Shown one piece after another: positions 1 to 9,576 of a stretch of 47,454 nucleotides of DNA. The position numbers were made by a program, and so were the translations under genes. The DNA is from Labedella phragmitis (GTDB lineage: Bacteria; Actinomycetota; Actinomycetes; Actinomycetales; Microbacteriaceae), in assembly GCF_004078635.1 (NCBI RefSeq), contig NZ_RZNB01000010.1:1-47454 (forward strand). The letters are read 5' to 3'. Position 1 is the stretch's first letter; every line of letters begins with the position of its first letter. The notes under the pieces are model-generated. The model worked only from the letters and a program-made list of their open reading frames with translations. It was not told the DNA's origin and did no database searches.

Positions 1-1695
1 GAGAAGCTCCTCCTCATCATCGATCCCCACATCACGGATGTTCTCAGGCAACGTGATCGTCCGCGTCACCTCATCCGTATCGACGTTCACCTCGCTGATC
101 GTGCGCCGGTTCTGGTCCCCGAGGTAGAGGCGATCCTTCGACTCGGAGAACGCCGATCCGGCGGGCAGCGCCGCGTTCGACTTGTTGACGGAGTCGATCG
201 CACCGGTGACCTCGTAGTCGACCGTCCCGGTCGGCTCGCCGGGCTCGGTCGGGTCCGTTGGATCCGTGGGGTCGGGGTTCGGCTCGCAGCCCAAACACGG
301 GCCGGGGTTCGACGGGTCGATCTCCTGAGGCGGAGTGTCGTCCGTCACTGCTTTGCCTGCATCGTTCTTCACGATCGTGAGACCGTCGAAGTACACGCCG
401 TCGGCGGTACGGGACTCGTACCGCATGGTGTCGCCCGAGACGTCGATGAGCTGGTAGAGCTCGACGTTGCCCTGCAGCTTCTTCAGATGGGCATCGTTCT
501 CGATCCAGAGACGCGGCCCCGTGTTGGAGTACATCTTCGACCCGACCACCGAGACCGCGTACACCGGGCCGTCGTAGTTGAGGTCAGGGTCCCAACTCGT
601 GGGGTTGTCCTTCTCCGCATCGTTCGAGTTGCCTCGGCCGTAGTTGTGGTCGTGGCCCTGCAGGACGAGGTCGACGTTGTTCGCCTCGAACAGGGGCAAC
701 CACGCCTCACGGATGGCGCGGTTGTTGCGCCCCTCATCGAGCGAGAAGACGGGGTGGTGGAAGAAGACGACGGTCCACTTGTGCGGGTTCGACTCGAGCG
801 TCTCCTTCAGCCACTCGGTCTGCACGGCGAGAACCGCAGCGTCCGTGATGTTGCTGTTGAGCGAGATGAAACGCACGCCCTGGTAGTCGTTGTAGTAGAC
901 CGTGCCATTCAGGAGCTCCTCGATGTGCCCCGTACCGGTCGGTCCGTTGTCCGGGTAGGCGAACTGGGCTTGCCACTGCGTCGACAGTTCGGCACCCTCG
1001 TATTCGTGGTTGCCAGCCGCCGCCAGGAAGTTCTGCGTGCCGAACTGGTAGCTGGCGGCGTCGAACACCTCTCCCCACTGCGAGTCGTCGTTCGCGTCGT
1101 TGATCAGGTCGCCGGCCTGCAGCACGATCGACGCGTCGGGGCGGTCTCGGAACGCGTTGCGGATGACGCGCGAAGCATCCGACTTGATGCCGTTCTGCAC
1201 ATCACCGAGATAGATGAACGAGAACGGATCGGCACTGGCGGACGCCGTCGTGAAGTGCTGCCACTCGCTGAAGTTCGTGCCGTCTCCCACACGGTACTGG
1301 TACTGGGTGTCGGGAGTCAGACCAGTGAACTCCACCGTGTGGAACGACTCGTCGTAGTGCTCGGTGGTGACGTCGCTGTTCTTCGTCGCGTTCACCGTCG
1401 TGATGCCGCCGGGGTACGGCGTTGCCGTCGCGGTGCGGATCTCGGCCTTTGCGCTCGTGACCCCGCGGGAGGTGCGCCAGGTCACCGCCTGGGTGGTGGA
1501 CAGGTCATCGGCTGGAGTCAACACGATTCGATCGGGAACGACCGACGGCCCGTGCTGCGCGCTCGGCGCGGCGGCGGCGGCGGATGCCGCCGTACCGGGC
1601 GACATCACCGGGGAGAAGAGGGAGGCCGCGACGACCGCGACGGCGATGCCCGCCAGCATCCGCCTCCCGCGACGAGGCGTGGACGATTTCGTCAT
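1..1695 (-). CDS. Secreted purple-acid-phosphatase-like metallophosphoesterase (3' end outside window)
   Basis: Predicted exported phosphoesterase. The frame is open from the ATG at 1695 to the left edge (565 codons, no stop), so the C-terminus is missing. The N-terminus is a signal peptide (basic RRGRR, then a hydrophobic stretch ending near ASAAAAA). A fibronectin-III-like domain of the purple acid phosphatase N-terminal type follows (about residues 45-135). The calcineurin-like catalytic domain shows GDLIND, GNHEYEG, HHPVF and QGHDHNYGR, the expected metal-ligand motifs. After a DPTDPTEP linker comes the start of a repeat region (SVNKSNAALPAGSAF, then DRLYLGDQNRRTISEVNV) that looks like YncE-type beta-propeller blades. 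An AGAAAGG Shine-Dalgarno sits about 9 nt before the ATG. Only 38 nt separate it from the paralogue upstream, so the two are probably cotranscribed. Substrate is unknown. Confidence 0.85.
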   Translation of the reverse strand, partial: MTKSSTPRRGRRMLAGIAVAVVAASLFSPVMSPGTAASAAAAAPSAQHGPSVVPDRIVLTPADDLSTTQAVTWRTSRGVTSAKAEIRTATATPYPGGITTVNATKNSDVTTEHYDESFHTVEFTGLTPDTQYQYRVGDGTNFSEWQHFTTASASADPFSFIYLGDVQNGIKSDASRVIRNAFRDRPDASIVLQAGDLINDANDDSQWGEVFDAASYQFGTQNFLAAAGNHEYEGAELSTQWQAQFAYPDNGPTGTGHIEELLNGTVYYNDYQGVRFISLNSNITDAAVLAVQTEWLKETLESNPHKWTVVFFHHPVFSLDEGRNNRAIREAWLPLFEANNVDLVLQGHDHNYGRGNSNDAEKDNPTSWDPDLNYDGPVYAVSVVGSKMYSNTGPRLWIENDAHLKKLQGNVELYQLIDVSGDTMRYESRTADGVYFDGLTIVKNDAGKAVTDDTPPQEIDPSNPGPCLGCEPNPDPTDPTDPTEPGEPTGTVDYEVTGAIDSVNKSNAALPAGSAFSESKDRLYLGDQNRRTISEVNVDTDEVTRTITLPENIRDVGIDDEEELL

Positions 1696-1733
1696 GGACT
1701 GACGGCCTTTCTGAAACGATCGAGACGAGATAT

Positions 1734-3863
1734 TCACGCGGCACCATCCGTGGGGCGGCGACGAACGTAGACGAACAGGAGGGTGAGCACGCCGAGGAGC
1801 AGTGCCCCACCGGCGATGGCGACGGCGATGCCGACTCCTGCTACACCGGTGACCGCGAGATCCTTCTCGCCGGTGGGCTCAGAGCCGGGCGACAGCACCG
1901 TGATGGCCGCCTCGACCGTCGCGCCGGACTCGAGGCCCCTCACCACGATTGTGTGTCCACCGGGTGCGACGCCCGCGGGGATGTGCGCGGTGAAGAAGTA
2001 GCTGCCCGCATCGTCAGCTGTCGGGAAGCCGAGTTCGATCGGGTCGGAATGCAGCGTGACCTCCAGGTCTTCGTTCGGCCAGAACCCGTCACCCTTCATG
2101 CTGAGGCTGTCGCCTGCGGCGATCCCGGTCGCTGAAAGCTCGATCGTGGGATTCGCCACCGGCTTGTCCGTCGGTTCGGGTTCGGACGTCGGCTGCGTGG
2201 TCGGCTCGGGGCTCGTCGTCGGCTCCGGACTCGTCGTCGGCTCCGGACTCGTGGTCGGCTCCGGACTCGTGGTCGGCTCCGGCGTCGTGGTCGGCTCCGG
2301 CGTCGTGGTCGGCTCCGGCGTCGTGGTCGGCTCGGGGCTCGGCTCGGGGCTCGTCGTCGGCTCCGGGGTCGGTGTGGGCTCGGTGTCGTCACCGGGCACG
2401 ACGGGCGTCGGCCGCTCGGGGGCTCCGATGTCGGCCCTCGTCGACCCGGGGCCAGACGGCCAGGCTGCGGTCTCGTCGGTCACGAGCTTGTCGCCGTCGT
2501 CCGACTTGGTGATGGTGAAGGCGTCGAACAACTCGCCGGTCACCGTGTGGCTCTCCACGTGCATCTGGCCGTCGATCACATCGACCGTCTGGTACATCTG
2601 GGTGTCACGGTTCACGCTGCGCAGGTGCGCGGCGTTCGCTGTCCAGTTGTTCGACTCGAGTGGGTCGGGAACGTACATCTTCGGGCCCGCGACGCTCACG
2701 AGGTAGACCGGACCGGTCTGGCTCGTCTCCGCATCAGCACCTTCTGGGAGGTTCTGCTCGTTCGAATAGAGGTTGCCGCGACCGTAGGCGTGGTCGTGGC
2801 CCTGCAGGACGAGGTCGACGTTGTGCTTCTCGAAGATCGGCAACCAGGCGTTGCGGATGCTGGCATTGTCGCGCCCGGATGTCACCGAGAAGATCGGCTG
2901 GTGGAACGAGACGACGCTCCAGGTGTTCGGGTTCTCCGAGAGAACGCGCTCCAGCCAGGCCGTCTGCGCATCGAGCTGAGCGCCGTGAGCCATGTTGGCG
3001 TTCAACGTGATGAAACGCACACCCTGGATGTCGGTGTAGTAGACGTTCTCGTCGAACGCCTGCTTGATGGCGTCGGTGTCGGCCGGGCCGTTGCGCGGGT
3101 ACTCGAACTGCGCACCCCAATAACGGGTGAGGTCGGGACCCGGGTAGTACTCGTGGTTTCCCGGTGCCGCGATGATGTTCATGTAGGCGTTCGAGAAGCC
3201 GGCCGCGCCGAACCATTCGCCCCACTCCGCGTCGGCGACGTCGGTGTCGATCAGGTCGCCGAGGTGGAGGACGGCCTTGGCGTAGGGGCGAGCCTCGGTG
3301 GCGGCACGGAATGCGCGCGAGGCGTAGGACTTCACGTCGTTCTGCGCGTCACCCTGCACGATGAACGAGAAGGGTTCTGCACCTTCCGCGGTGGTCTCGA
3401 ACTCGAGCCACTCGCTCCAGGTCTCGCCGTCGCCGACCCGGTACAGGTACGCGGTCTTCTCGGCCAGGCCGGTGAGCGTGGCCGTGTGGTACTTGATGGT
3501 GTAGCCGAGGTCGGTCGCAAACTCGGTGGTACTCGCGGCGGCGACCGTCGTCGACGCCGTTATGGGCCCCTTCGTCATGTCCGCGAGCTGAATTTGGGGG
3601 CTCGTGACGTCGACGGAGGTTCGCCACGAGACGTTTTGCGTCGCGAACGGAGTCGCCGTCGGAGTGAGGATGATGCGGTCGGGCACCGCGGAGGCCACAT
3701 GCACGAGGGCCGGGTTGACGGGAGGAGGGTTGAGCCCAGCGGCGGCGAAGGCGATTCCGCCTCCGATACTGGCCAAGGCGACGGCCGCGGCGATGCCGCC
3801 GGCCGTCAATGCTGTGCGGGGACTGACACGCCTGATGGCGCGCGTGAGCTGATCGCTCTTCAT
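1734..3863 (-). CDS. Cell-wall-anchored purple-acid-phosphatase-like metallophosphoesterase
   Basis: A 709-aa paralogue of the downstream gene. I place the start at the ATG at 3863, preceded by AAAGGA; an upstream in-frame ATG at 3914 has no signal-peptide logic. Order of parts: signal peptide (residues 1-45), fibronectin-III-like domain, calcineurin-like catalytic domain with GDLIDTD, GNHEYYPG, HQPIFS and QGHDHAYGR, a long Pro-Thr-Ser-Glu spacer of about nine PTTxPE units, an Ig-like domain, and a C-terminal LAVTG motif followed by a hydrophobic helix and RRR. LAxTG plus helix plus basic tail is the class E sortase signal known in actinobacteria, so the enzyme is probably anchored to peptidoglycan with the spacer lifting it off the wall. 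Likely first gene of a two-gene operon. Confidence 0.88.
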   Translation of the reverse strand: MKSDQLTRAIRRVSPRTALTAGGIAAAVALASIGGGIAFAAAGLNPPPVNPALVHVASAVPDRIILTPTATPFATQNVSWRTSVDVTSPQIQLADMTKGPITASTTVAAASTTEFATDLGYTIKYHTATLTGLAEKTAYLYRVGDGETWSEWLEFETTAEGAEPFSFIVQGDAQNDVKSYASRAFRAATEARPYAKAVLHLGDLIDTDVADAEWGEWFGAAGFSNAYMNIIAAPGNHEYYPGPDLTRYWGAQFEYPRNGPADTDAIKQAFDENVYYTDIQGVRFITLNANMAHGAQLDAQTAWLERVLSENPNTWSVVSFHQPIFSVTSGRDNASIRNAWLPIFEKHNVDLVLQGHDHAYGRGNLYSNEQNLPEGADAETSQTGPVYLVSVAGPKMYVPDPLESNNWTANAAHLRSVNRDTQMYQTVDVIDGQMHVESHTVTGELFDAFTITKSDDGDKLVTDETAAWPSGPGSTRADIGAPERPTPVVPGDDTEPTPTPEPTTSPEPSPEPTTTPEPTTTPEPTTTPEPTTSPEPTTSPEPTTSPEPTTSPEPTTQPTSEPEPTDKPVANPTIELSATGIAAGDSLSMKGDGFWPNEDLEVTLHSDPIELGFPTADDAGSYFFTAHIPAGVAPGGHTIVVRGLESGATVEAAITVLSPGSEPTGEKDLAVTGVAGVGIAVAIAGGALLLGVLTLLFVYVRRRPTDGAA
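2180..2392. repeat. 18-bp tandem repeat coding the Pro-Thr spacer
   Basis: An imperfect 18-nt unit (consensus on the plus strand close to GGCTCCGGNNTCGTNGTC) is repeated about nine times. It encodes PTTSPE/PTTTPE hexapeptides in the wall-anchored phosphoesterase. The copies differ mostly at synonymous or Ser/Thr positions. Repeat number could vary between strains. Confidence 0.85.
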
Positions 3864-4322
3864 ATCGAGGGACGTCCTTTGGGAGAGACGGCGGGGCCGG
3901 TTACGGGGTGGCACGCGTTCGGTTCGCGGGCGACGCCGATCACGCTATCGGCGCATATGCAAGCCCCCGGAGGTGCGCCGCAGAATTCACGGGGCGTTCA
4001 TCGGGCACGGTTCTCCGGGGGTCCAGCGGTGCAGAATCGTCGCCGTTCGTTCACCCGAGGTCGAGAATCAGTTGGCCTCGCGGACACTCCGGACGTGTCA
4101 TCGACCGGTTGAACGATTTCACCTCTCCACGGGACCGGTAGTCCTGCCACGACGTCGGTGCACCCGCGCGAAGGTAACGACTGCATTAAGCCTCACGCCG
4201 AACGATCGTGCACGGGCACCCCCGCGCATCCGCGTGGACGCGCGGATCGGGCCGGGCAGGGCCTCGGCCGAACACGCCGGAACGACGTCTGGCGAACTGG
4301 CCAGGCTCGAGCATCTCCCTTA
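3864..4322. other. Intergenic region between divergent operons
   Basis: About 460 nt without a gene I can support. It must carry the leftward promoter of the phosphoesterase pair and the rightward promoter of the peptide ABC operon. I see no convincing -35/-10 pair or RNA gene in it. The only distinct element is the palindrome just to its right at 4323-4338. Confidence 0.6.
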
Positions 4323-4338
4323 TCGTTCACGTGAACGA
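4323..4338. promoter_or_regulatory. Perfect 16-bp palindrome, probable TetR operator
   Basis: TCGTTCAC followed directly by its reverse complement GTGAACGA, 22 nt before the start codon of the binding-protein gene. A perfect palindrome in this position fits an operator. The natural candidate ligand protein is the TetR regulator that ends the same operon (11582-12217), giving autoregulation. The protein-site pairing is inference. Confidence 0.6.
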
Positions 4339-4359
4339 CAACATGGAAGGTCGTCCCGT

Positions 4360-5937
4360 ATGACACCGCTTGTCCCCGAAACGAGCCGGCGCACGGTTCT
4401 CGTCGGCGCAGCCGGGCTCGCCGGTCTCGGTCTGCTCACCCTCGCGGGGTGCGCCCCCGACCGACGCACCCCCACGATCCCCCAGGCCGCCGCCACCGGA
4501 ACCGCCGCCAGAGGCGGCCGTCTGCGTATCGCCCGCCCCGCCGCCTCGGCCGCAGAGACCCTCGACTCCGCCAGTTCCCTGTCGGCCTACGAGTACCTCG
4601 GCGCGCTCTACAACCGTCTCGTGAGGCTCGACGAGAGCGGCGTCACCGTTCCGGACCTCGCCGAGGACTGGTCGGCCAACGCCGACGGCACCGTCTGGAC
4701 CTTCGCGCTCCGCGACGGCGTCCGCTTCCATGACGGCCGCCGGTTCACGGCCGCCGACGCGATCTACTCGATCGACCACATCCTCGACCCCGCCACGGCC
4801 TCTCCGCAGGGCGAGGTGCTGAGCGCCATGATCGGTCCCGGCGGCATGAGCGCGCCCGATCCCCTCACTCTTCGCATCGAACTGCTCACGCCCAACGCCG
4901 AGTTCCCCTCGCTCCTCACGGCGTACCAGTGCTACATCATCCCGGAGGGCAGCGCCGCCGAGATCGGCCGGACCGGCATCGGTACCGGCCCCTTCCGGCT
5001 GTCCTCGTTCGAACCCGCCGGAACCGGCAGCATCGAAGCGTTCGACGACCACTTCGCCGGTCGCCCCGTGCTGGACGGCATCGACTTCTACTCCATCCAG
5101 GACACCACCGCGCGGGTCAACGCTCTCCTCGCCGGTCAGATCGACCTGATCTCCCAGACCAACCTTGACTACGCCACGGCACAGGTGGTCTCCGCCTCGA
5201 GCACGGCCACGGTCGCCCGAGCGCCCGACGCCCAGTGGTACACGATCCCGATGCTGTTCACGAGCGACGAGTTCTCCGACCCGCGCGTCCGACAGGCGAT
5301 GAAACTCGCCTATGACCCGCAGACGATCGTCGACACGGCTCTCCAGGGCACCGGGTCGCCGGGGTGGGACAACCCCGTACCGCCGAGTCAGGCCGTGTTC
5401 CTCGACGAGCAGCGCGAGTACGACCCGGAGAAGGCGCGTTTCCTCCTCAAGGAGGCCGGGCGCGAGGGCCTGCGCACCGAGATCTTCACCTCGAGCTACG
5501 AGTCGGTGTTCACACCCCTGGCCGTCGCGTACCGCGACGCCGTGAAGGACGCCGGCATCGATCTGGTCGTCCGCAACGCGTCGGCCGACTCGTACTACAC
5601 GCAGATCTGGATGCAGAAGCCGCTCATGGTGAGCTATTGGTTCACGGGCCGCCCGATCGACCAGCTCCTCAACCAGATCTTCCGGACGGGCTCGTCGTAC
5701 AACGAGAGCGCCTGGTCGAACCCCACCTTCGACGGTCTCCTCGACGCGGCTCGCGCCGAGATGAACGACGACCGCCGCCGCATGCTCTACCAGGACGCCC
5801 AGCGCATCGTCGTCGAGGACTCCGCCGACATGACCCCGATGTTCGGCGACCGGCTCGTCGGGCTCTCCCGGAACGTCGTCAACTACGCCGAATACGGCTT
5901 CGAGTTCGACTACCTCTCGATCGGACTCCGCGCATGA
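4360..5937 (+). CDS. Peptide/oligopeptide ABC transporter lipoprotein binding protein (SBP family 5)
   Basis: A 525-aa extracytoplasmic solute-binding protein. The N-terminus carries a twin-arginine pair (SRRTVLVG) and a lipobox LAGC with Cys31, so it is a Tat- or Sec-exported lipoprotein. The body matches SBP_bac_5 (DppA/OppA-like): YNRLVRLDE, PDLAEDWSANADGTVWTFAL, GVRFHDGRRFTAADAIYSI and the C-terminal Q-D-A-Q-R-I region. The ATG at 4360 is preceded by GAAGG 9 nt away; the open frame continues upstream but that part has no protein-like composition. The stop overlaps the next ATG by 4 nt. Ligand is probably a peptide, given the hydrolase in the operon. Length is normal for the family. Confidence 0.92.
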   Translation: MTPLVPETSRRTVLVGAAGLAGLGLLTLAGCAPDRRTPTIPQAAATGTAARGGRLRIARPAASAAETLDSASSLSAYEYLGALYNRLVRLDESGVTVPDLAEDWSANADGTVWTFALRDGVRFHDGRRFTAADAIYSIDHILDPATASPQGEVLSAMIGPGGMSAPDPLTLRIELLTPNAEFPSLLTAYQCYIIPEGSAAEIGRTGIGTGPFRLSSFEPAGTGSIEAFDDHFAGRPVLDGIDFYSIQDTTARVNALLAGQIDLISQTNLDYATAQVVSASSTATVARAPDAQWYTIPMLFTSDEFSDPRVRQAMKLAYDPQTIVDTALQGTGSPGWDNPVPPSQAVFLDEQREYDPEKARFLLKEAGREGLRTEIFTSSYESVFTPLAVAYRDAVKDAGIDLVVRNASADSYYTQIWMQKPLMVSYWFTGRPIDQLLNQIFRTGSSYNESAWSNPTFDGLLDAARAEMNDDRRRMLYQDAQRIVVEDSADMTPMFGDRLVGLSRNVVNYAEYGFEFDYLSIGLRA

Positions 5938-6914
5938 ACGCCTCGATCGCCCCCACCGTGCTCCTCGTCCTACGGCGGCTCGCCACCGCGCTGCTCACGG
6001 TGCTTCTGGCCTCCCTCTTCGTCTTCTTCGCCGTCCAGGCCCTCCCCGGTGACGTCGCTCAGCAACTGCTCGGACAGGACGCGACGCCCGACGCGGTGGC
6101 CGCGCTGCGCGAGACGCTCGGACTCGACCAGAACGTGTGGCTGCGCTACGGGAACTGGCTGCTCGGCTCGGCCACGGGAGATTTCGGGATCTCGCTGGTC
6201 AGCGGTGAACCCGTCGGACCGGACCTGCTCGTCGCGTTCCGCAACAGCATGCTCATCGCGGTTCCCGCGATGGTCGTCGGAGTCGCCCTCTCGCTCACGC
6301 TCGGCGTCATCGCCGGCGTGCGCCGCGGGCGCCCGAGCGACCACACGATCTCGCTCGTCAGCCTCATCGTCATGAGCGTGCCCGAGTTCATGGTCGCCAC
6401 GATCCTCGTGCTCCTCTTCGCCATCGCGATCCCGGTCTTCCCCGCCGTCGTGCTCCGCGGCGACAGTGCTACGGTCGCCGAGCTCCTGCCCGCCGTCTGG
6501 TTGCCCGCGATCGTGCTGACGCTCGCGATGGCCGCGTACATCGTGAGGACGGCCCGCTCGTCCACCATCGATGTCATGGCGAGCGAGTTCGTGACGACCG
6601 CCGAGCTCAAGGGCCTCACCACCCGCCAGGTGGTCTGGCGTCACGCGGTGCCGAGCGCCCTGCTGCCGACCCTCAACGTCGTCGCGCTCAACGTCGCGTG
6701 GCTGCTCGGCGGCGTGGTCGTCGTGGAGAACGTCTTCAACTACCCCGGCATGGGCAAGCTCATGCTGGAGTCCGTCTTCAACCGCGATCTCCCGACCATC
6801 CAGGCGATCGCCGTCGTGAGCGCGCTCGTCTACGTCGTGTGCAATCTCGCGGCCGACCTGATCGCGCTCGCCCTCGACCCGAGACTGCGCACCCGACGGA
6901 AGGCCCGCTCATGA
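5934..6914 (+). CDS. ABC transporter permease, DppB/OppB type
   Basis: A 326-aa inner-membrane permease with about six hydrophobic helices, starting with LLVLRRLATALLTVLLASLFVFFAVQALPGD, the usual DppB opening. The LRETLGLDQ loop and the EAA-type coupling loop (ASEFVTTAELKGLTTRQVVWRHAVPSA...) are present, as is VENVFNYPGMGKLMLESVFNRDLP near the end. The start is the ATG that overlaps the previous stop (ATGA). It pairs with the next gene to form the membrane channel. Confidence 0.93.
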   Translation: MNASIAPTVLLVLRRLATALLTVLLASLFVFFAVQALPGDVAQQLLGQDATPDAVAALRETLGLDQNVWLRYGNWLLGSATGDFGISLVSGEPVGPDLLVAFRNSMLIAVPAMVVGVALSLTLGVIAGVRRGRPSDHTISLVSLIVMSVPEFMVATILVLLFAIAIPVFPAVVLRGDSATVAELLPAVWLPAIVLTLAMAAYIVRTARSSTIDVMASEFVTTAELKGLTTRQVVWRHAVPSALLPTLNVVALNVAWLLGGVVVVENVFNYPGMGKLMLESVFNRDLPTIQAIAVVSALVYVVCNLAADLIALALDPRLRTRRKARS

Positions 6915-7837
6915 CGCGCTCGACGACCGACGCCACCGGAGCCGCCGTGAACGCGGGACCCGGGGGGCTCCCCGGGCGGATCCGCGGGGTCGCGACCTCC
7001 CTCACCAGCAGCCTGAGCGGCTCCGCCGCCCTCACGATCGGCCTCGGCCTCATCGCGGTGCACGTCGTGCTCGCGGTGCTCGCTCCCTGGATCGCCGGCC
7101 ACGACCCCGTCGCGACCGACTCGACCGTGGCCCTCACCGGTTCGACGTGGACGCACTGGCTCGGCACCGACCAGTACGGTCGCGACATCCTCTCCCGCAC
7201 GCTGAACGGCGGCCGCTACGCACTGCTCGTGACGTTCCTCGCCACGACCATCGCCGTCGGCATCGGGACCGTCCTCGGGTGCATCACCGCCTACGCCGAC
7301 AACTGGTTCGACGAGGTCGTCATGCGCATCGTCGACGCCCTGCTCGCGGTGCCCTCGATCCTGGCGCTGCTCGTCGTCGTCACGGTCTTCGACTCGGGAC
7401 TCTGGGTCATCGTGCTCGCGGTCACCGTGGTCTACGCTCCGGCGGTCACCCGCGTCGTCCGTGGCGCCGCACGCACGATTATCACGCAGGATTACGTGAC
7501 GGCCGCCCGCGCACGCGGCGAGAAGCCGCTCAGCATCGTCTTCCGCGAGATCCTGCCGAACGTCATGGACGTCGTACTCGTCGAGTACGCGATGCGTGCC
7601 TCCTGGATCGTGCTGCTCATCTCGACGCTGTCCTTCCTCGGCTTCGGCGCGAATCCGCCGACTCCCGACTGGGGGCTCATGGTGCAGGAGAACCGCACAG
7701 CCCTCACGGTCGCGCCGCTGGGCGCTCTGGCACCCATCGTCGCCCTCGCCACCCTCGTCATCGGCTTGAACCTCAGCGCCGACGGACTCAGCAAGTCGCT
7801 CGGCATCGACCGCGCGCAGAAGGGAGCCGTCTCGTGA
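6911..7837 (+). CDS. ABC transporter permease, DppC/OppC type
   Basis: A 308-aa permease with ATGA overlap to its upstream partner. A cytoplasmic N-terminal tail of about 30 residues is followed by a first helix, then the family signature WLGTDQYGRDILSRTLNGGRYALL. The EAA loop is DYVTAARARGEKPLSIVFREILPNVM, and the end has STLSFLGFGANPPTPDWGLMVQENR, which is typical of DppC. It is the second half of the transmembrane channel. Confidence 0.93.
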   Translation: MTRSTTDATGAAVNAGPGGLPGRIRGVATSLTSSLSGSAALTIGLGLIAVHVVLAVLAPWIAGHDPVATDSTVALTGSTWTHWLGTDQYGRDILSRTLNGGRYALLVTFLATTIAVGIGTVLGCITAYADNWFDEVVMRIVDALLAVPSILALLVVVTVFDSGLWVIVLAVTVVYAPAVTRVVRGAARTIITQDYVTAARARGEKPLSIVFREILPNVMDVVLVEYAMRASWIVLLISTLSFLGFGANPPTPDWGLMVQENRTALTVAPLGALAPIVALATLVIGLNLSADGLSKSLGIDRAQKGAVS

Positions 7838-9576
7838 GCTCCGCACCCAGCCCCGCTCCCGCGCAGGTCGACGTCCAGGCCGACGCCGTCGTCCAGGTCG
7901 ACGATCTCTCCATCTCCTACGCCTCCGGGCGACGGGACGTACCTGTCGTCCGCGGTGTGAGCCTCTCCATCCGGCCCGGTCGTGCGCTCGGGCTCGTGGG
8001 CGAGAGCGGGAGCGGCAAGTCGACCGTCGCCCGCACCCTGCTCGCGCACCTCCGGCGCGGTTCGCGCATCGTGGGCGGCCGGGTGACCGTCGCCGGCTCC
8101 GACGTCTTCGCGCTCGGCGATCGCGAGCGCCGCGCACTGCGCGGCGGCACCGCGGCTCTCGTCGCCCAGAACGCCGGCCAGGCGCTCACCCCCTCGATGC
8201 GCGTCGGCCGGCAGCTGCGCGAGGCGCTCGAGAGCCACGGCCTGCCGGGCGGCCACGAGCGTGTTCTCGAACTCGTTCGGCATGTGCGTCTGCCCGACCC
8301 GGAGACCATCGTCGAGCGCTACCCGCATCAGCTCTCCGGTGGCCAGCAGCAGCGCATCGCCATCGCGATGGCGATCGCCGCCCGACCCCGGCTGCTCGTC
8401 CTCGACGAGCCGACGACCGCGCTCGACGTGGTGACGCAGGCCGCGGTCCTCGAACTCGTCCGCGACCTCTCCGTCGAGCTCGAGATGGCGATCCTGCTCG
8501 TCAGTCACGACCTCGGCGTCGTCTCGGCCATGGCGGACGAGATCGCCGTCATGCGCGACGGCGTCATCGTGGAGCACCGCCAGACCGCCGAGCTGTTCGC
8601 GGACCCGCAGCACGAATACACACGCGAGCTGCTCGCGAGCGCGCCCCGCACGTCCGCGACCGGACTGTCGGCCGAACGAGGAGGTGGCCGTGCGTCCGCT
8701 CCCCCACCCCCGCTCGTCACGGCGGCGGACCTCGTCGTCCGGTACGCGCGCTCCCTCCCCCCGGCCGTCGACGCCGTCTCTTTCGCGATCGGCGCGCAGG
8801 AGACGCTCGCCGTCGTCGGGGAATCGGGCAGCGGCAAATCGACCCTCGCGACGGCGATGGCCGGCCTCATCCCCGCGGAATCGGGCACCTTCACATTCCG
8901 CGGCGACGACGGCATCGAGGGCGACCTCACCCGGCCCGTCGCGCGACGCTCCCTCGACCTCCGACGCTCGGTGCAGCTCGTCTTCCAGAACGCGGACACG
9001 TCGCTGAACCCCCGGCGCACGGTCGGCGCCGCGATCGCGCGACCGCTCCGGCTCTTCACCGGCAGCACCTCGCCAGACCGCGTCGCCGAGCTGCTCGAGG
9101 AGGTCGGCCTCACGCCCGACTTCGCGAGTCGACTCCCGGCGCAGCTCTCCGGCGGCCAGCGCCAGCGCGTCGGCATCGCGCGCGCCCTCGCCGCCGGCCC
9201 CGAGCTCATCATCGCCGACGAGATCACGACGGCCCTCGACGTCCGTGTCCAGGCCGGTGTGCTCGACCTGCTCACGGACCTGCGTGACGAGAAAGGGCTC
9301 GGCTGCCTCTTCATCAGCCACGATCTCGCGGTCGTGCGGGGTGTCGCGGACCGCGTCGCCGTCATGACGGGCGGGCGCTTCGTCGAGATCGGGTCCACCG
9401 AGGACGTCTTCAGCGGACCGAATCACCCGTACACGCGGCAACTGCTCGACGCCACTCTCGATCCGGGCACCACAGTGTTGCGCGGCGTCGACGACACAAC
9501 GCGGACGTGGCGAGACGCCGACGGGTGGGACGACCTCGGCGACGGACACCGAATCCGGCGATGGGAGAGCGCATGA
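7834..9576 (+). CDS. Fused double ATPase of the peptide ABC transporter (DppD-DppF in one chain)
   Basis: A 580-aa protein with two nucleotide-binding domains. Domain 1 (about residues 15-275) has Walker A GESGSGKST, signature LSGGQQQRIAIAMA and Walker B LLVLDEPTTALD. Domain 2 (about 295-555) has GESGSGKST, LSGGQRQRVGIARA and LIIADEITTALD. In many bacteria these halves are separate DppD and DppF subunits; the fusion is common in actinobacteria. GTG start overlapping the previous stop, with AGGGAGC upstream. It supplies ATP hydrolysis for the two permeases. Confidence 0.93.
   Translation: MSSAPSPAPAQVDVQADAVVQVDDLSISYASGRRDVPVVRGVSLSIRPGRALGLVGESGSGKSTVARTLLAHLRRGSRIVGGRVTVAGSDVFALGDRERRALRGGTAALVAQNAGQALTPSMRVGRQLREALESHGLPGGHERVLELVRHVRLPDPETIVERYPHQLSGGQQQRIAIAMAIAARPRLLVLDEPTTALDVVTQAAVLELVRDLSVELEMAILLVSHDLGVVSAMADEIAVMRDGVIVEHRQTAELFADPQHEYTRELLASAPRTSATGLSAERGGGRASAPPPPLVTAADLVVRYARSLPPAVDAVSFAIGAQETLAVVGESGSGKSTLATAMAGLIPAESGTFTFRGDDGIEGDLTRPVARRSLDLRRSVQLVFQNADTSLNPRRTVGAAIARPLRLFTGSTSPDRVAELLEEVGLTPDFASRLPAQLSGGQRQRVGIARALAAGPELIIADEITTALDVRVQAGVLDLLTDLRDEKGLGCLFISHDLAVVRGVADRVAVMTGGRFVEIGSTEDVFSGPNHPYTRQLLDATLDPGTTVLRGVDDTTRTWRDADGWDDLGDGHRIRRWESA

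Noticed and set aside
487-1770. Long plus-strand open frame opposite the first phosphoesterase
   Set aside because: Its protein is Arg/Val-rich with no domain, and it is the antisense image of a well-supported gene with signal peptide and metal motifs. High GC makes such frames long.
2180-2392. CRISPR-like repeat array
   Set aside because: Repeats are 18 nt, contiguous without spacers and in frame, coding for PTTxPE units.
2547-4112. 521-codon plus-strand frame over the second phosphoesterase
   Set aside because: Low-complexity Arg/Gly/Val composition, no motif, antisense to a clear gene.
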